Source: Prevotella sp. (lineage in GTDB: Bacteria; Bacteroidota; Bacteroidia; Bacteroidales; Bacteroidaceae). From it: a DNA stretch of 64,000 nucleotides. A program made the translations under genes and the position numbers. The DNA lies in the NCBI GenBank assembly GCA_017412705.1, contig JAFPWS010000079.1:40746-104745 (forward strand). Direction: 5' to 3'. Under the pieces are notes generated by a model. That model ran no database searches. It worked only from the letters and a program-made list of their open reading frames with translations, and was not told where the DNA came from. This document shows, piece after piece, positions 28,907-38,932 of this stretch. Numbering within the stretch: position 1 is the first letter of the stretch; each line of letters opens with the position of its first letter.

Positions 28907-30772
28907 ATGTATTATCAACTGAAGCAATCGAAACTGATTTTGTTCTTGCTGTTCATGATGCTGGGCGGCAAGGCGGTGCATGCTGAGGGCACACTGTCGC
29001 CCCTGCATGTGGAGGGTCCCTTTCTGGTGAATGCAGAAGGCAAGCGTGTGAACCTGCATGGCTTTGCCCAGACCTTCAGCCCCTGGTTTAACGAACAGGG
29101 CACGAAGTGGACCAACTACAATGTCAACGGCTGTCTGAGCTACAACAAGGGCATCATCGACGGTATCATGAATGCCGGCTGGAAGATGACCTTCGTACGC
29201 CAGCACATGGACCCCTACTGGAGCAACACCCCTGGAGCATCGCAGGCCTACGGCAACAGCTGGAAGGGCGAGGCTGACATACGGGCCTTCGACTTTGAGC
29301 GGTTCAAGACCTATCTCGACCTGGTGTTTATCCCCATGGCCGAGTATGCCATCTCGAAAGGACTCTACGTCGTGATGCGTCCGCCGGGCGTATGTCCTGA
29401 AACCATCTCCGTGGGTGGCGAGTATCAGCAATATTTAATAAAGGTGTGGGAGTATGTGGCCCAACACCAAAAGTTGAAGAATAATGGCGCCGTGCTCTTC
29501 GAGTTGGCCAACGAACCTGTCAATATCACTGGTGAAGGGAGTAGGGAAGAGCTTATTGCGAAGTTTTTCCAGCAGATAGTCGATGTGATGCGTAAGCATT
29601 GCAACAATGTCTTGCTTGTCCCCGGACTGGGTTACCAGTCGCAGTATGCCGGTTTTGCCAAATATCCTGTTCAGGGCGAAAACATAGGCTATGCTGTTCA
29701 TTGCTACCCCGGTTGGTACAATAGCGGTCATGAAGGCGAGGTCAATACCACCTATCGTGAGTTTAAGAGAGGTTGGGAGTCGCAGATTGGCCCTATTGCC
29801 GAAAAGGCACCTATCGTGGTGACTGAAATGGACTGGGCACCTAAAAAGTACAGCCCTTCTCATAAAGACGCCAATGGCAATGAGGTCTTTGACACCCGCT
29901 GCTCTTTTGCCTTTGCCTATACAGGTACGGCAGGTGGCGAAGGCTTTGGAGCTAATTTCCGACGTATCGTGGACGAAACCTGTAATGTCAGCTGGCTCCT
30001 TTTTACAGGTGGAGAACTCTTGGCGAAATACAACGATGCAGTCCCTGACGGCCAGACCTTCCTGACCGACCCTGAGGCCTGTCCGCGTCCCTGCTATCGC
30101 TGGTACCAGGAATATGCCACCCAGGCGTATAGCGATAAGATCAACGACCCCGACTATGGCTACCATCATGAGGAAGAGCCGTTGTTCTCGTTGTCAGAAG
30201 AGTGGTTCAACCCCAGCATTTACGCGAGTGGCACATACGAGGAGGCTACAGGCAAACTGCAGACGGGTCAGTGGGGCTTTGGCGGCTGGCAATACGCGCA
30301 AGGTGTTGACCTGTCTGCTTATAAGTATCTTGTTGTTGAGTTGAAACAGGCTCAGAATGCAGGTGCGTCTTTCCGTCTGTTTGACATCAACAATTACTGG
30401 TCGTCTCCCTCCAGGAGCAACTTTACTGGAAGCCAGACCAGGCTGGTAATAGATTTGCATAATCTGAAAGCCTACAAGGACGACAACTGTACGCAGTTTG
30501 ACCACAATATTGACCCTTCTCACATTTATATCGCTGGTTTTTGGACAACAGGCGGTTCGCCTATATATATAAATAAGGTGTTCCTTAGCGATGACGGAGT
30601 CAATCCGACTGGTATTTTTGAGTTCGAGAATGGTACTTTTGATGAAATCTCTCGTGAGTACTATTCGTTAGATGGCCGTCGTTTGACTTCAGCTCAGCCT
30701 GGAATGAATATTGTAAAAGTAACCGAAACCAACGGAAATACAAAGATTGTGAAGGTATGTTACAGAAAATAA
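28907..30772 (+). CDS. GH5-family secreted glycoside hydrolase
   Basis: A signal peptide (LILFLLFMMLGGKAVHA) precedes a GH5 catalytic barrel: acid/base Glu203 in FELANEPVN and nucleophile Glu307 in VVTEMDW. Residues about 425-580 form a beta-sandwich-like C-terminal module (KYLVVELKQAQNAGASFRLFD), perhaps carbohydrate-binding. The last 45 residues (YYSLDGRRLTSAQPGMNIVK) resemble a Bacteroidetes C-terminal sorting or anchor tail. The place in the locus suggests an endo-acting xylanase or beta-glucanase; the GH5 subfamily was not determined. Promoter boxes match those of the following operon. Confidence 0.85.
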   Translation: MYYQLKQSKLILFLLFMMLGGKAVHAEGTLSPLHVEGPFLVNAEGKRVNLHGFAQTFSPWFNEQGTKWTNYNVNGCLSYNKGIIDGIMNAGWKMTFVRQHMDPYWSNTPGASQAYGNSWKGEADIRAFDFERFKTYLDLVFIPMAEYAISKGLYVVMRPPGVCPETISVGGEYQQYLIKVWEYVAQHQKLKNNGAVLFELANEPVNITGEGSREELIAKFFQQIVDVMRKHCNNVLLVPGLGYQSQYAGFAKYPVQGENIGYAVHCYPGWYNSGHEGEVNTTYREFKRGWESQIGPIAEKAPIVVTEMDWAPKKYSPSHKDANGNEVFDTRCSFAFAYTGTAGGEGFGANFRRIVDETCNVSWLLFTGGELLAKYNDAVPDGQTFLTDPEACPRPCYRWYQEYATQAYSDKINDPDYGYHHEEEPLFSLSEEWFNPSIYASGTYEEATGKLQTGQWGFGGWQYAQGVDLSAYKYLVVELKQAQNAGASFRLFDINNYWSSPSRSNFTGSQTRLVIDLHNLKAYKDDNCTQFDHNIDPSHIYIAGFWTTGGSPIYINKVFLSDDGVNPTGIFEFENGTFDEISREYYSLDGRRLTSAQPGMNIVKVTETNGNTKIVKVCYRK

Positions 30773-30823
30773 AAACCGTGTTACACATCGAAAAAGACAT
30801 TCCAGTCAAAGCACGTATCTTTG
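30758..30823 (+). promoter_or_regulatory. Xus operon promoter with two TGTTACA boxes
   Basis: TGTTACA at 30758 and 30779 (21 bp apart) precede TATCTTTG (30816-30823), with 37 bp from the second box to the -7 box, identical to the GH5 promoter layout. The distal box overlaps the last codons of GH5. The leader to the SusC start is about 57 bases. Confidence 0.65.
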
Positions 30824-30886
30824 CAGCAAAAATCGATAAAATATATAAATATAATGTAAAACAACGATGAATCAAAATCTGTCAAA

Positions 30887-33800
30887 ATGAAGAATCTAAA
30901 GCAATTGATCAGACAGACCGTTCTCATGACGATGATGCTCCTTGGCTGCGCCACGATGCTGCATGCCCAAGGGGGAATCACTGTTAAGGGTACGGTTTCG
31001 GACGGAGCTGGGGAGCCTTTGATTGGTGCCTCAGTGGTGGTGAAGGGCAACACTTCACTCGGAACGGTGACTGACTTTGACGGCTTCTACACCTTGAAGG
31101 TGCCTTCAGAGTCGAGTGTCTTGGTAATCTCCTATGTGGGCATGACTACCCGCGAGATTCGTGTCGGCAAGCAGCGCACCATCAACGCTACGCTGCAGGA
31201 CGACACCCAGCTGGAGGAGGTTATTGTCGTAGGTTACGGCCAGCAGAAGAAAGCCTCAGTGGTGGGTGCTATCACGCAGACCACAGGTGAGGTGCTGGAG
31301 CGTGCCGCAGGTATTACCGACATCGGCTCGGCCCTGACGGGTAATCTGCCTGGTGTCGTGACAACAGCTTCGTCAGGTATCCCTGGCGAGGAAGACCCGC
31401 AGATTATTATCCGTGGACAGTCGTCATGGAACAACTCCAGCCCACTGGTCCTGGTGGATGGTATTGAGCGCCCCATGTCGAGCGTAGACATCCAGTCCGT
31501 GGCAACCATCTCGGTGCTGAAGGATGCCTCGGCAACGGCTGTGTATGGTGTAAAGGGTGCTAACGGTGTTATCCTGATTACCACTAAGCGTGGTTCTGAG
31601 GGCAAGGCTCAGATTAGCGTATCGGCCAATGCCGTGATGAAGATTCCTTCCATGCTGCCCGACAAGTACGACTCTTACGATGCTTTGGCAGCTCGCAACG
31701 TGGCTATCGAGCACGAGTTGAACCTGTATCCCGAGAGCTTCTCGAAGATGTTGCCCATGAGCTTCATCGAGAACTACCGCAACCAGACCACTGTTGAGCA
31801 GCAGGAGCGCTACCCGAATGTTGACTGGCAGCGTGCTATGTTCAAGAAATCCACCATGTCGTACAATGCCAACCTGAACATCTCGGGTGGTACGAAGTTT
31901 GTGAAGTACTTCGCCTCGGTGGACTTCGCTAATGAGGGAGACCTGTTCAAGTCGTTCGACACAGGTCGCCACTACGATCGTTCTATTTCTTATAACCGCG
32001 TGAACGTGCGTTCTAATCTGGATTTCCAGATTACCAAGAGCACTGTCTTCAAAGTGAACATTGCCGGTTCTAACGGTAAGCAGACCAACCCCTGGGAGCG
32101 TGGTCACGAGTGGGACGGCGGTGGTAGCCTCGGCTGGCAGATGTCGCAGATGTGGGCTGGTGTGTACAACATCTCACCTGACGCCTTCCTGCCCCAGTAC
32201 AGCGATGGCTCATGGGGTTTCCTGCCTGGCTCCACCAACGTGTCGAACTCGGCTCTGACTTCGAGCATCGGTGGTGTACAGACTATTACCACCACCCGTA
32301 TCAATACCGACTTCGTGCTGGAGCAGAAGCTCGACTTCATCACCAAGGGTCTGTCGCTGCGCGGCATGATTTCTTGGGACAACGTGTTCCTTGAGGACCG
32401 TCGCGGTATTTCCGACCTGTATAACGACCCCCAGCTGAAGAGGATTGACCCCGAGACGGGCATTGCACAGTATAAGCAGCCCTACGAGCAGTACGACCGC
32501 TTCGACTACACCATGGGTAACAAGTGGTCCACCCAGGGCGGTGAGGTTCAGGATAAAGAAACCCAGCGCAACTTGAACTACCAGCTGCAGCTCAACTGGG
32601 CCCGCCAGTTCGGACTGCACGACGTTACGCTGATGGGTAACTTCGGCCGTCAGGAGTATGCTAAAGGTTCCGAGATTGCCCACTACCGCGAGGACTGGGT
32701 ATTCCGTGCCACCTACAGCTGGGCCAACCGCTACAACGTAGAGTTCAACGGTGCCTACAACGGCTCAGAGAAGTTCTCCAAGGACAATCGCTTCGCCTTC
32801 TTCGCATCAGGAGCCTTAGGATGGACCATCAGTGAGGAGCCTTTCATGGAGAAGCTGCGCGAGAAGCACATCATCGACATGCTGAAGTTGCGTGCTTCGT
32901 ATGGTGCCATCGGTGACGACAACGTCGGTAAGCGCTGGATGTATATGACACAGTGGGCCTATGGCGGACACACCTCTCTGGACGTGACACAGGGTTCCTC
33001 TCTTTACGAGTGGTATCGTGAGGATGCTGTAGGTAACGAGAACGTACACTGGGAGAAGGTGAAGAAGTTCAACTTCGGTATCGATTACGGATTCTTAGGT
33101 GGACTCATCGCCGGTTCGTTCGATATCTTCAGCGACCGTCGTACAGACATTCTGGTAGGCGGCTCGCAGCTCGTTCCCTCTTACTTCGGCCAGAGCCCTG
33201 CCTGGGTGAACCTGGGTGAGGTAAAGACCAATGGTTATGAGTTGGAGGTACGCTTCAATAAGGTATTCCCCAATAAGATGCGCCTGTGGGCCAACATGAA
33301 TATGACGCATGCCGTGAACGAGGTGGTTAAGCGCGACGACCCCGATCTGCTGCCCAGCTATCGTAAGGCAGCGGGCTATGCCATCGGCCAGACCCACTCC
33401 TTCATCGACAAGGGTATGATGCAGACCTACGACGACATCTACGGCTCGCCAAAGCACGATACCAGCGACGACCAGAAGCTACCTGGCGATTACTACCTCG
33501 TAGACTTCAACGGCGATGGTGTGGTAGACAACACCAACGACAACGTTCCTTACGGCTACACAGGCAGTCCTCAGAACACTTACAACGCCACCATCGGCTT
33601 CGAGTATAAGGGCTTCAGCTGCTTTGCCCAGTTCTATGGCGTGACCAACGTGACGCGCGACGTCACCATGATTAGCTTTTCCGACACCATGCTGGCCAAC
33701 GTCTACGACCAGGGTACTTGGTGGAGTGTAGACCATTTGGGCGCAGATGTGGTGACACCACGCTTCAATACGAAGCCCAGCTACTATTACGGTACACAGT

Positions 33801-34039
33801 ACCTGTGCGACGGTAGTTACATCCGTCTGAAGAACGTCGAGGTAGCCTATACCTTCACACAGCCCTGGATTCGCAAGATTGGTATCCACGACATGAAGGT
33901 CTTCGTCAGCGCCAACAACCTGTGGCTCTGGACCCGCATGCCTGACGACCGCGAGTCGAACTTCTCTTCAAGCGGTGGTGCTACGGGTGCCTATCCTACT
34001 GTCAAGCGTATTAACTTCGGTGTAAAGTTCAATCTTTAA
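30887..34039 (+). CDS. xusA: SusC-like TonB-dependent transporter, first pair
   Basis: Outer-membrane importer for xylo-oligosaccharides in the inferred pathway. A signal peptide (LMTMMLLGCATMLHAQ) is followed by a CarboxypepD_reg-like domain (VKGTVSDGAGEPLIGASVVVKG), the TonB plug (LVLVDGIERPMSSVDIQSVATISVLKD, the SusC/RagA signature) and a long barrel ending in a Phe/Leu terminus (INFGVKFNL). It has 1050 residues. It is the first gene of a six-gene run with gaps of 12-41 bases. Gene names follow the Prevotella Xus nomenclature from memory. Confidence 0.95.
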   Translation: MKNLKQLIRQTVLMTMMLLGCATMLHAQGGITVKGTVSDGAGEPLIGASVVVKGNTSLGTVTDFDGFYTLKVPSESSVLVISYVGMTTREIRVGKQRTINATLQDDTQLEEVIVVGYGQQKKASVVGAITQTTGEVLERAAGITDIGSALTGNLPGVVTTASSGIPGEEDPQIIIRGQSSWNNSSPLVLVDGIERPMSSVDIQSVATISVLKDASATAVYGVKGANGVILITTKRGSEGKAQISVSANAVMKIPSMLPDKYDSYDALAARNVAIEHELNLYPESFSKMLPMSFIENYRNQTTVEQQERYPNVDWQRAMFKKSTMSYNANLNISGGTKFVKYFASVDFANEGDLFKSFDTGRHYDRSISYNRVNVRSNLDFQITKSTVFKVNIAGSNGKQTNPWERGHEWDGGGSLGWQMSQMWAGVYNISPDAFLPQYSDGSWGFLPGSTNVSNSALTSSIGGVQTITTTRINTDFVLEQKLDFITKGLSLRGMISWDNVFLEDRRGISDLYNDPQLKRIDPETGIAQYKQPYEQYDRFDYTMGNKWSTQGGEVQDKETQRNLNYQLQLNWARQFGLHDVTLMGNFGRQEYAKGSEIAHYREDWVFRATYSWANRYNVEFNGAYNGSEKFSKDNRFAFFASGALGWTISEEPFMEKLREKHIIDMLKLRASYGAIGDDNVGKRWMYMTQWAYGGHTSLDVTQGSSLYEWYREDAVGNENVHWEKVKKFNFGIDYGFLGGLIAGSFDIFSDRRTDILVGGSQLVPSYFGQSPAWVNLGEVKTNGYELEVRFNKVFPNKMRLWANMNMTHAVNEVVKRDDPDLLPSYRKAAGYAIGQTHSFIDKGMMQTYDDIYGSPKHDTSDDQKLPGDYYLVDFNGDGVVDNTNDNVPYGYTGSPQNTYNATIGFEYKGFSCFAQFYGVTNVTRDVTMISFSDTMLANVYDQGTWWSVDHLGADVVTPRFNTKPSYYYGTQYLCDGSYIRLKNVEVAYTFTQPWIRKIGIHDMKVFVSANNLWLWTRMPDDRESNFSSSGGATGAYPTVKRINFGVKFNL

Positions 34040-34051
34040 TCATACAACGCA

Positions 34052-36016
34052 ATGAAAAAAGTAATTTATCAATATATCATGATGGGCGTTGCAGCCTTGT
34101 CGCTCTCATTCGGAGCCACTTCGTGCACCGACTATCTGGACAAGACCGCCGACTCTGACGTGAACCCTGAGATGGCGTTCATGAACTTCACGAACTTCCA
34201 GGGTTTTGTAGAGGAGGCTTACAACTGCATTCCCAACAAGGAGTCGAACTATTGGTGCTGCACCTTCAACTGGGGTGAGGACGAGCTGATGAATACCGGC
34301 GGTGGCGACACACACGTGACAGCACACTTCGACCTGGGCGACTACCGTAACTGGTACGACAACGACCAAAGCTATCTGCACCGCAGTGCCGCCAATCTGA
34401 ACCCGACCTCTACCGACAAGTTTGCCCACTCCTTGGAGCATGCCTGGTACGTCATCCGTAAGATGAATCTCGGTCTGGAGAATATCGACAAGCTGACCAA
34501 TGCTACCCAGGAGGAGAAGAACCTCATCAAGGGCCAGCTGTTGTTCATGCGTGCCTGGTGGCACCTGGAGCAGATGATCTACTTCGGCGGACTGCCCTAT
34601 GTAGACCATGTCATTGCTGCCGACGGTCCCTTCGACCTGGCCCGTCTCTCTTTCCAGGAGGCTGCTCAGAAGGCTGCTGAGGACTTCCGTGCCGCTGCCG
34701 ACCTGTTGCCTGACAACTGGGACAACACCACAGTCGGTAAGCGTACCTTGGGCAAGAACGACCTCCGCATCACGAAGGTGTGTGCCTTGGCCTATATGGG
34801 CAAGGCCCTGCTGTGGGCTGCCTCTCCTCTGAATGAGCTGGGTGCACAGGTAGGTGCCTCGAAGAATGGCAATACTTATAAATATAATACGACGCTGGCT
34901 ACACAGGCTGCCGACGCCTTAGGTGAGGCTATTGCCGCACTGGCCAAGTCGCCCTACGAGCTGGCTGAATACAAGTACAGCAACATTTACGACCACGAAG
35001 CCGACAAGAGCTCGAACAACAACTACTCTGACATCTTCCGTACAACGGGTCAGAGCTGGCGCATGCCAGGCTCGGTAGAGGCTGTCATGCGTGGCCCAAT
35101 GCCCGACATCAATGGTTCGAACTGGAACTTCGCCAAGCTCTGGGGTCCCAAGGTCAACAACCTGGTGGAGCACGACGCTATCATCCACATGCCTACGGCC
35201 AACTACATCAACTACGCCTACGGTATGGAGAACGGTCTGCCTATCACCGACCCGGAGTCTGGTTTCGACCCCACTCATCCTTTCAAGAACCGTGACCCGC
35301 GCTTCTACCACGACATCATGTTCGACGGCTTTAAGTTCCTGAACACAACGCCAGGTTCTGCCGATGCCAAGTTCCAATACTTGGAGATGTTTACGGGTGG
35401 CAACATGGTTCCTACGGGCGACCCTGCACGCTCTGCCGACGGCAGCCGCACAGGCTACTTCTGCCAGAAGCTGGTGCCTCACCAGTGCAACAAGTACGAC
35501 GGAATGTACAACTGGGGCGGTGCCCTGCAGACCTATCTGCCTTACATGCGCGTAGCCGACATTTACTTGATGTATGCTGAGGCTTGTGCCGCTGCCGGTG
35601 GTGCTACCCACAAGAGCAGCCGTTGTAACCTGAATGGCGCCGATGCCATCAATACGCTACGCGACCGCGTAGGTGCCGGCCATGTGGCCCAGAAGTTCCT
35701 GGGCGACCGCAACAAGTTCATGGACGAGGTTCGTCGTGAGCGTGCCTGCGAGCTGGCTTTCGAGGGCTTCCGCTGGAACGACCTGCAGCGCTGGCTACTA
35801 CTGACAGAGGCTCCCTACAACATCAAGACCCGTCAGGAGTTCAAGCGTGTGGGCAACTTTGACTACTCCAAGAACGATCCTCGCGACGCTGAGGTTACTG
35901 GCTGGAACGAGACAGTCATCGTAGAACGCGCCTTTGGCACCAAGCACTACCTGCTGCCTCTGAAGGAGACCGAAGTCTATCTGTACGACGAGTACCGTCA
36001 GAATCCAGGGTGGTAA
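34052..36016 (+). CDS. xusB: SusD-like glycan-binding lipoprotein, first pair
   Basis: Surface lipoprotein that caps the SusC pore. The signal peptide ends in a lipobox (LSFGATSC), and the protein shows RagB/SusD features: helical TPR-like repeats (NLIKGQLLFMRAWWHLEQMI), a variable binding region, and the C-terminal RRERACELAFEGFRWNDLQRW motif. It has 654 residues and sits 12 bases after SusC. Confidence 0.94.
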   Translation: MKKVIYQYIMMGVAALSLSFGATSCTDYLDKTADSDVNPEMAFMNFTNFQGFVEEAYNCIPNKESNYWCCTFNWGEDELMNTGGGDTHVTAHFDLGDYRNWYDNDQSYLHRSAANLNPTSTDKFAHSLEHAWYVIRKMNLGLENIDKLTNATQEEKNLIKGQLLFMRAWWHLEQMIYFGGLPYVDHVIAADGPFDLARLSFQEAAQKAAEDFRAAADLLPDNWDNTTVGKRTLGKNDLRITKVCALAYMGKALLWAASPLNELGAQVGASKNGNTYKYNTTLATQAADALGEAIAALAKSPYELAEYKYSNIYDHEADKSSNNNYSDIFRTTGQSWRMPGSVEAVMRGPMPDINGSNWNFAKLWGPKVNNLVEHDAIIHMPTANYINYAYGMENGLPITDPESGFDPTHPFKNRDPRFYHDIMFDGFKFLNTTPGSADAKFQYLEMFTGGNMVPTGDPARSADGSRTGYFCQKLVPHQCNKYDGMYNWGGALQTYLPYMRVADIYLMYAEACAAAGGATHKSSRCNLNGADAINTLRDRVGAGHVAQKFLGDRNKFMDEVRRERACELAFEGFRWNDLQRWLLLTEAPYNIKTRQEFKRVGNFDYSKNDPRDAEVTGWNETVIVERAFGTKHYLLPLKETEVYLYDEYRQNPGW

Positions 36017-36017
36017 T

Positions 36018-36056
36018 CTTTTAAGTTTTAAGTTAAAAGTAAAAAGTAAAAAGATT
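36018..36056. repeat. Low-complexity stutter tract between SusD and SusC genes
   Basis: The 41-base gap is built from near-repeats of AAGT and AAAAAGT words (ttaagttttaagttaaaagt), running up to the start codon. Confidence 0.6.
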
Positions 36057-36057
36057 T

Positions 36058-38901
36058 ATGAAACACAAGATATTATATATGTCAGCTCTCTTGGCAGTCA
36101 CGTCAGTCACACCTGCTGCTGCCCAGATAGAGACCGGACAGGACTCGCTCGTCAACGTAGCCTTCCGCAAGGTTGCCGCAGACGATGTGTTGGGTGGTGT
36201 CTCGTCAGTCAACTACCGGGAGCTGATGAAGAAGAACTACAATACATACAGCCTTGACAACCTGCAGGGCTATGTGGCCGGTTTCAACGGCAACGGTTTG
36301 TGGGGCTTGGAAGGTTCGTCGGATTTCTCTGCCGACAACATTCCGAATGGTATGCTGGTCCTGATTGACGGTGTGCCCCGTGCTGCCAACAACGTGAAGC
36401 CCGACGAGATTGAGGAGGTGACCTTCCTGAAGGGAGCCCAGGCCGTAGTGCTCTATGGCAGCCGCGCTTCCAAGGGTGCTGTGCTCATCACCACCAAGCG
36501 TGGTCTGGTGACCGACGGCCTGAGAGTCAACGTACGTGCCAACACGGGTTGGAACGTCGCCAAGAGCTATCCCGAGTACTTAGGTTCGGCCGAGTACATG
36601 ACCCTCTACAACGAGGCGAGTGCCAACGATGGCCATGGTGCCGCCTACTTGCCGGAAGAAATCTACAACACAGCCACGGGACTGAACCCTTATCGCTATC
36701 CGAACGTCAACTTCTACTCGAAAGACTACATCAAGAAAGCCTACAACCGCAGCGATGTAACTGCCGAGATTGAAGGCGGCAACGAGCGTGCCAAGTTCTA
36801 TGCCAACGTGAGCTACTACCGTCAGGGCGACTTCCTGGACTTCGGCGAGGCAAAGAACAACTATACCGAGCGCTTCAATGTGCGTGGTAATGTGGATATG
36901 AAGATCAACAACTACATCTCTGCCTACGTCAACGCCAATGCCACCTATTATAATTCACGCGGAACCAACGGTGACGGTTTCTGGTCGACAGCTGCAACGC
37001 TGCGCCCCAACCGACTGAGTCCGCTGATTCCCCTGAGCTACGTCGACCCGAACGCTGCCGCTGCCCTGGTCATGCTGGACAATACGACAAACCTCATCGA
37101 CGGTCAGTTCCTGGCTGGAAGCCTGACAGACAAGACCAACGTCTTCGGCGACATCTATGCCGCAGGCTACAACAAGTGGACCTCGCGCCAGTTCCAGTTC
37201 GATGCCGGCGTCAATGCCGACCTCAGCTCGCTGCTCAAGGGTCTGAGCTTCCATGCAATGATAGCTGTCGACTATGCTACCACCTATTCAACTGCATTCA
37301 ACAACACCTACGCCACCTTCCAGCCCACGTGGAGCACCTACAACGGCCAGGATGTTATCGTAGCACTGGACAACAACGATACTGTTGACAAGAAGTCGGG
37401 TGTGCAGAACATAAGCGGTTCTACCGACAACCAGACCATTGCCTTCAATGCCCACTTCGACTACAACCGCACCTTCGCCGACGTGCACAACGTCAGTGCC
37501 ATTGCCGTCGTCAACGGCTACCAGCAGAGCGTGTCGGGAGTCTACCACAAGTTGAGCAATGCCAACCTGGGTTTCCAGGCCGACTACAACTACGACCGCC
37601 GCTACTATGCATCGCTGGCTCTCGCCCTGCCTTGGTCAGCCCGCTTGCCTGAAGGCCACCGTGCCGGTGTGTCTCCCTCGTTCACCTTAGGTTGGAACAT
37701 CGCCCGCGAGCAGTTCATGCAGAACCAGAACGTCTTCGACGAGCTGAAACTGAGTGCCAGCTACAGCGACCTGAAGACCGACATGGGAATCGACGAGTAC
37801 TATATGTACCAGGCTACCTACGAGAGCGGTGGCTGGTGGGACTGGAACGGTGAGACCGGCCACTCGGCAGTACAGTCGAAGCGTGGCGGCAACGACGACT
37901 TCTCGTTCCTGCACCGTAAGGAGTTCTCGCTCAGTCTGCATGCAGCTTTCCTGAAGAAGGCGCTGACCGCCGACTTCTCGTTCTTCACCAACAAGATTAC
38001 CGGCGGCATCATCACTGACTCCAACCAGATGCCCAGCTACTTCAAGGTTTACTATCCTTCGTCTTCGTTCCTGCATTACATCAACTACAATGAGGACAGC
38101 CGTACAGGTTTCGACCTCGCCCTGAAGTATAAGAAGGACTTTGGCGACTTCGGCCTGCAGGTGGGTGCTAACCTGAGCCACTACACCACCAACGCTGCCA
38201 AGCGCGACGACACCGCCTATGCTGACAGCTATCAGTATCGTCAGGGCAAGCCCCTGGACACCATCTGGGGCTATGAGTGCCTGGGATTCTTCCAGGACGA
38301 GGCTGACATTGCCAACTCGCCCGTTCAGAAGCTTGGCGGTACCACCGTTCGTCCCGGCGACCTGAAGTACAAGGACCAGAACGGCGACGGCGTCATCGAC
38401 ACGAAGGACCAGGTGAACCTGGGCAAGGGCGGCTGGTATGGCGCTCCCACCACACTGGGCATCAACCTCACCATGAAGTACAAGAACTTCACGCTCTTCA
38501 TACTTGGTACTGGCGGTTTCGGCGGCAAGGCTGTCAAGAACAACAGCTACTGGTGGATTGACGAGAACGACAAGTACTCTGCCGTGGTTCGCGGCCGCTG
38601 GACTCCCGAGACAGCTGCTACAGCCACCTATCCCCGTCTGACCACGGGAAGCGGTGCCAACAACTTCACCACTTCTGACTTTTGGATTTACTCTACCTCT
38701 CGCTTCGATTTGGCCAAGGTACAGCTGACCTACGACTTCCCCAAGTCCATCATCGGCAACGGCATCGTCAAGGGCCTCTCTGTCTATGCCAGCGGCAACA
38801 GCCTGCTGACCATTGCTAAGGAGCGCGAGCTGTTGGAGATGAGTGTCGGCAGTGCACCTCAGGCTCGCTTCTACAACCTCGGTGTTCAAGTAGCGTTTTA
38901 A
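36058..38901 (+). CDS. xusC: SusC-like TonB-dependent transporter, second pair, without the N-terminal accessory domain
   Basis: The 947 residues begin with a signal peptide (SALLAVTSVTPAAAQ) and a short linker that enters directly into the plug (YSLDNLQGYVAGFNGNGLWG, MLVLIDGVPRAANNVKPDEIEEVTFLKGAQAVVLYGSRASKGAVLI). The CarboxypepD_reg-like domain of about 80 residues seen in the first SusC protein is missing. The barrel ends in ARFYNLGVQVAF, with a terminal aromatic residue. The same gene order (two SusC/SusD pairs) is reported for P. bryantii, by recall. Confidence 0.93.
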   Translation: MKHKILYMSALLAVTSVTPAAAQIETGQDSLVNVAFRKVAADDVLGGVSSVNYRELMKKNYNTYSLDNLQGYVAGFNGNGLWGLEGSSDFSADNIPNGMLVLIDGVPRAANNVKPDEIEEVTFLKGAQAVVLYGSRASKGAVLITTKRGLVTDGLRVNVRANTGWNVAKSYPEYLGSAEYMTLYNEASANDGHGAAYLPEEIYNTATGLNPYRYPNVNFYSKDYIKKAYNRSDVTAEIEGGNERAKFYANVSYYRQGDFLDFGEAKNNYTERFNVRGNVDMKINNYISAYVNANATYYNSRGTNGDGFWSTAATLRPNRLSPLIPLSYVDPNAAAALVMLDNTTNLIDGQFLAGSLTDKTNVFGDIYAAGYNKWTSRQFQFDAGVNADLSSLLKGLSFHAMIAVDYATTYSTAFNNTYATFQPTWSTYNGQDVIVALDNNDTVDKKSGVQNISGSTDNQTIAFNAHFDYNRTFADVHNVSAIAVVNGYQQSVSGVYHKLSNANLGFQADYNYDRRYYASLALALPWSARLPEGHRAGVSPSFTLGWNIAREQFMQNQNVFDELKLSASYSDLKTDMGIDEYYMYQATYESGGWWDWNGETGHSAVQSKRGGNDDFSFLHRKEFSLSLHAAFLKKALTADFSFFTNKITGGIITDSNQMPSYFKVYYPSSSFLHYINYNEDSRTGFDLALKYKKDFGDFGLQVGANLSHYTTNAAKRDDTAYADSYQYRQGKPLDTIWGYECLGFFQDEADIANSPVQKLGGTTVRPGDLKYKDQNGDGVIDTKDQVNLGKGGWYGAPTTLGINLTMKYKNFTLFILGTGGFGGKAVKNNSYWWIDENDKYSAVVRGRWTPETAATATYPRLTTGSGANNFTTSDFWIYSTSRFDLAKVQLTYDFPKSIIGNGIVKGLSVYASGNSLLTIAKERELLEMSVGSAPQARFYNLGVQVAF

Positions 38902-38932
38902 CATGTAAATTGAAAAAAGAAAATAGAATATT

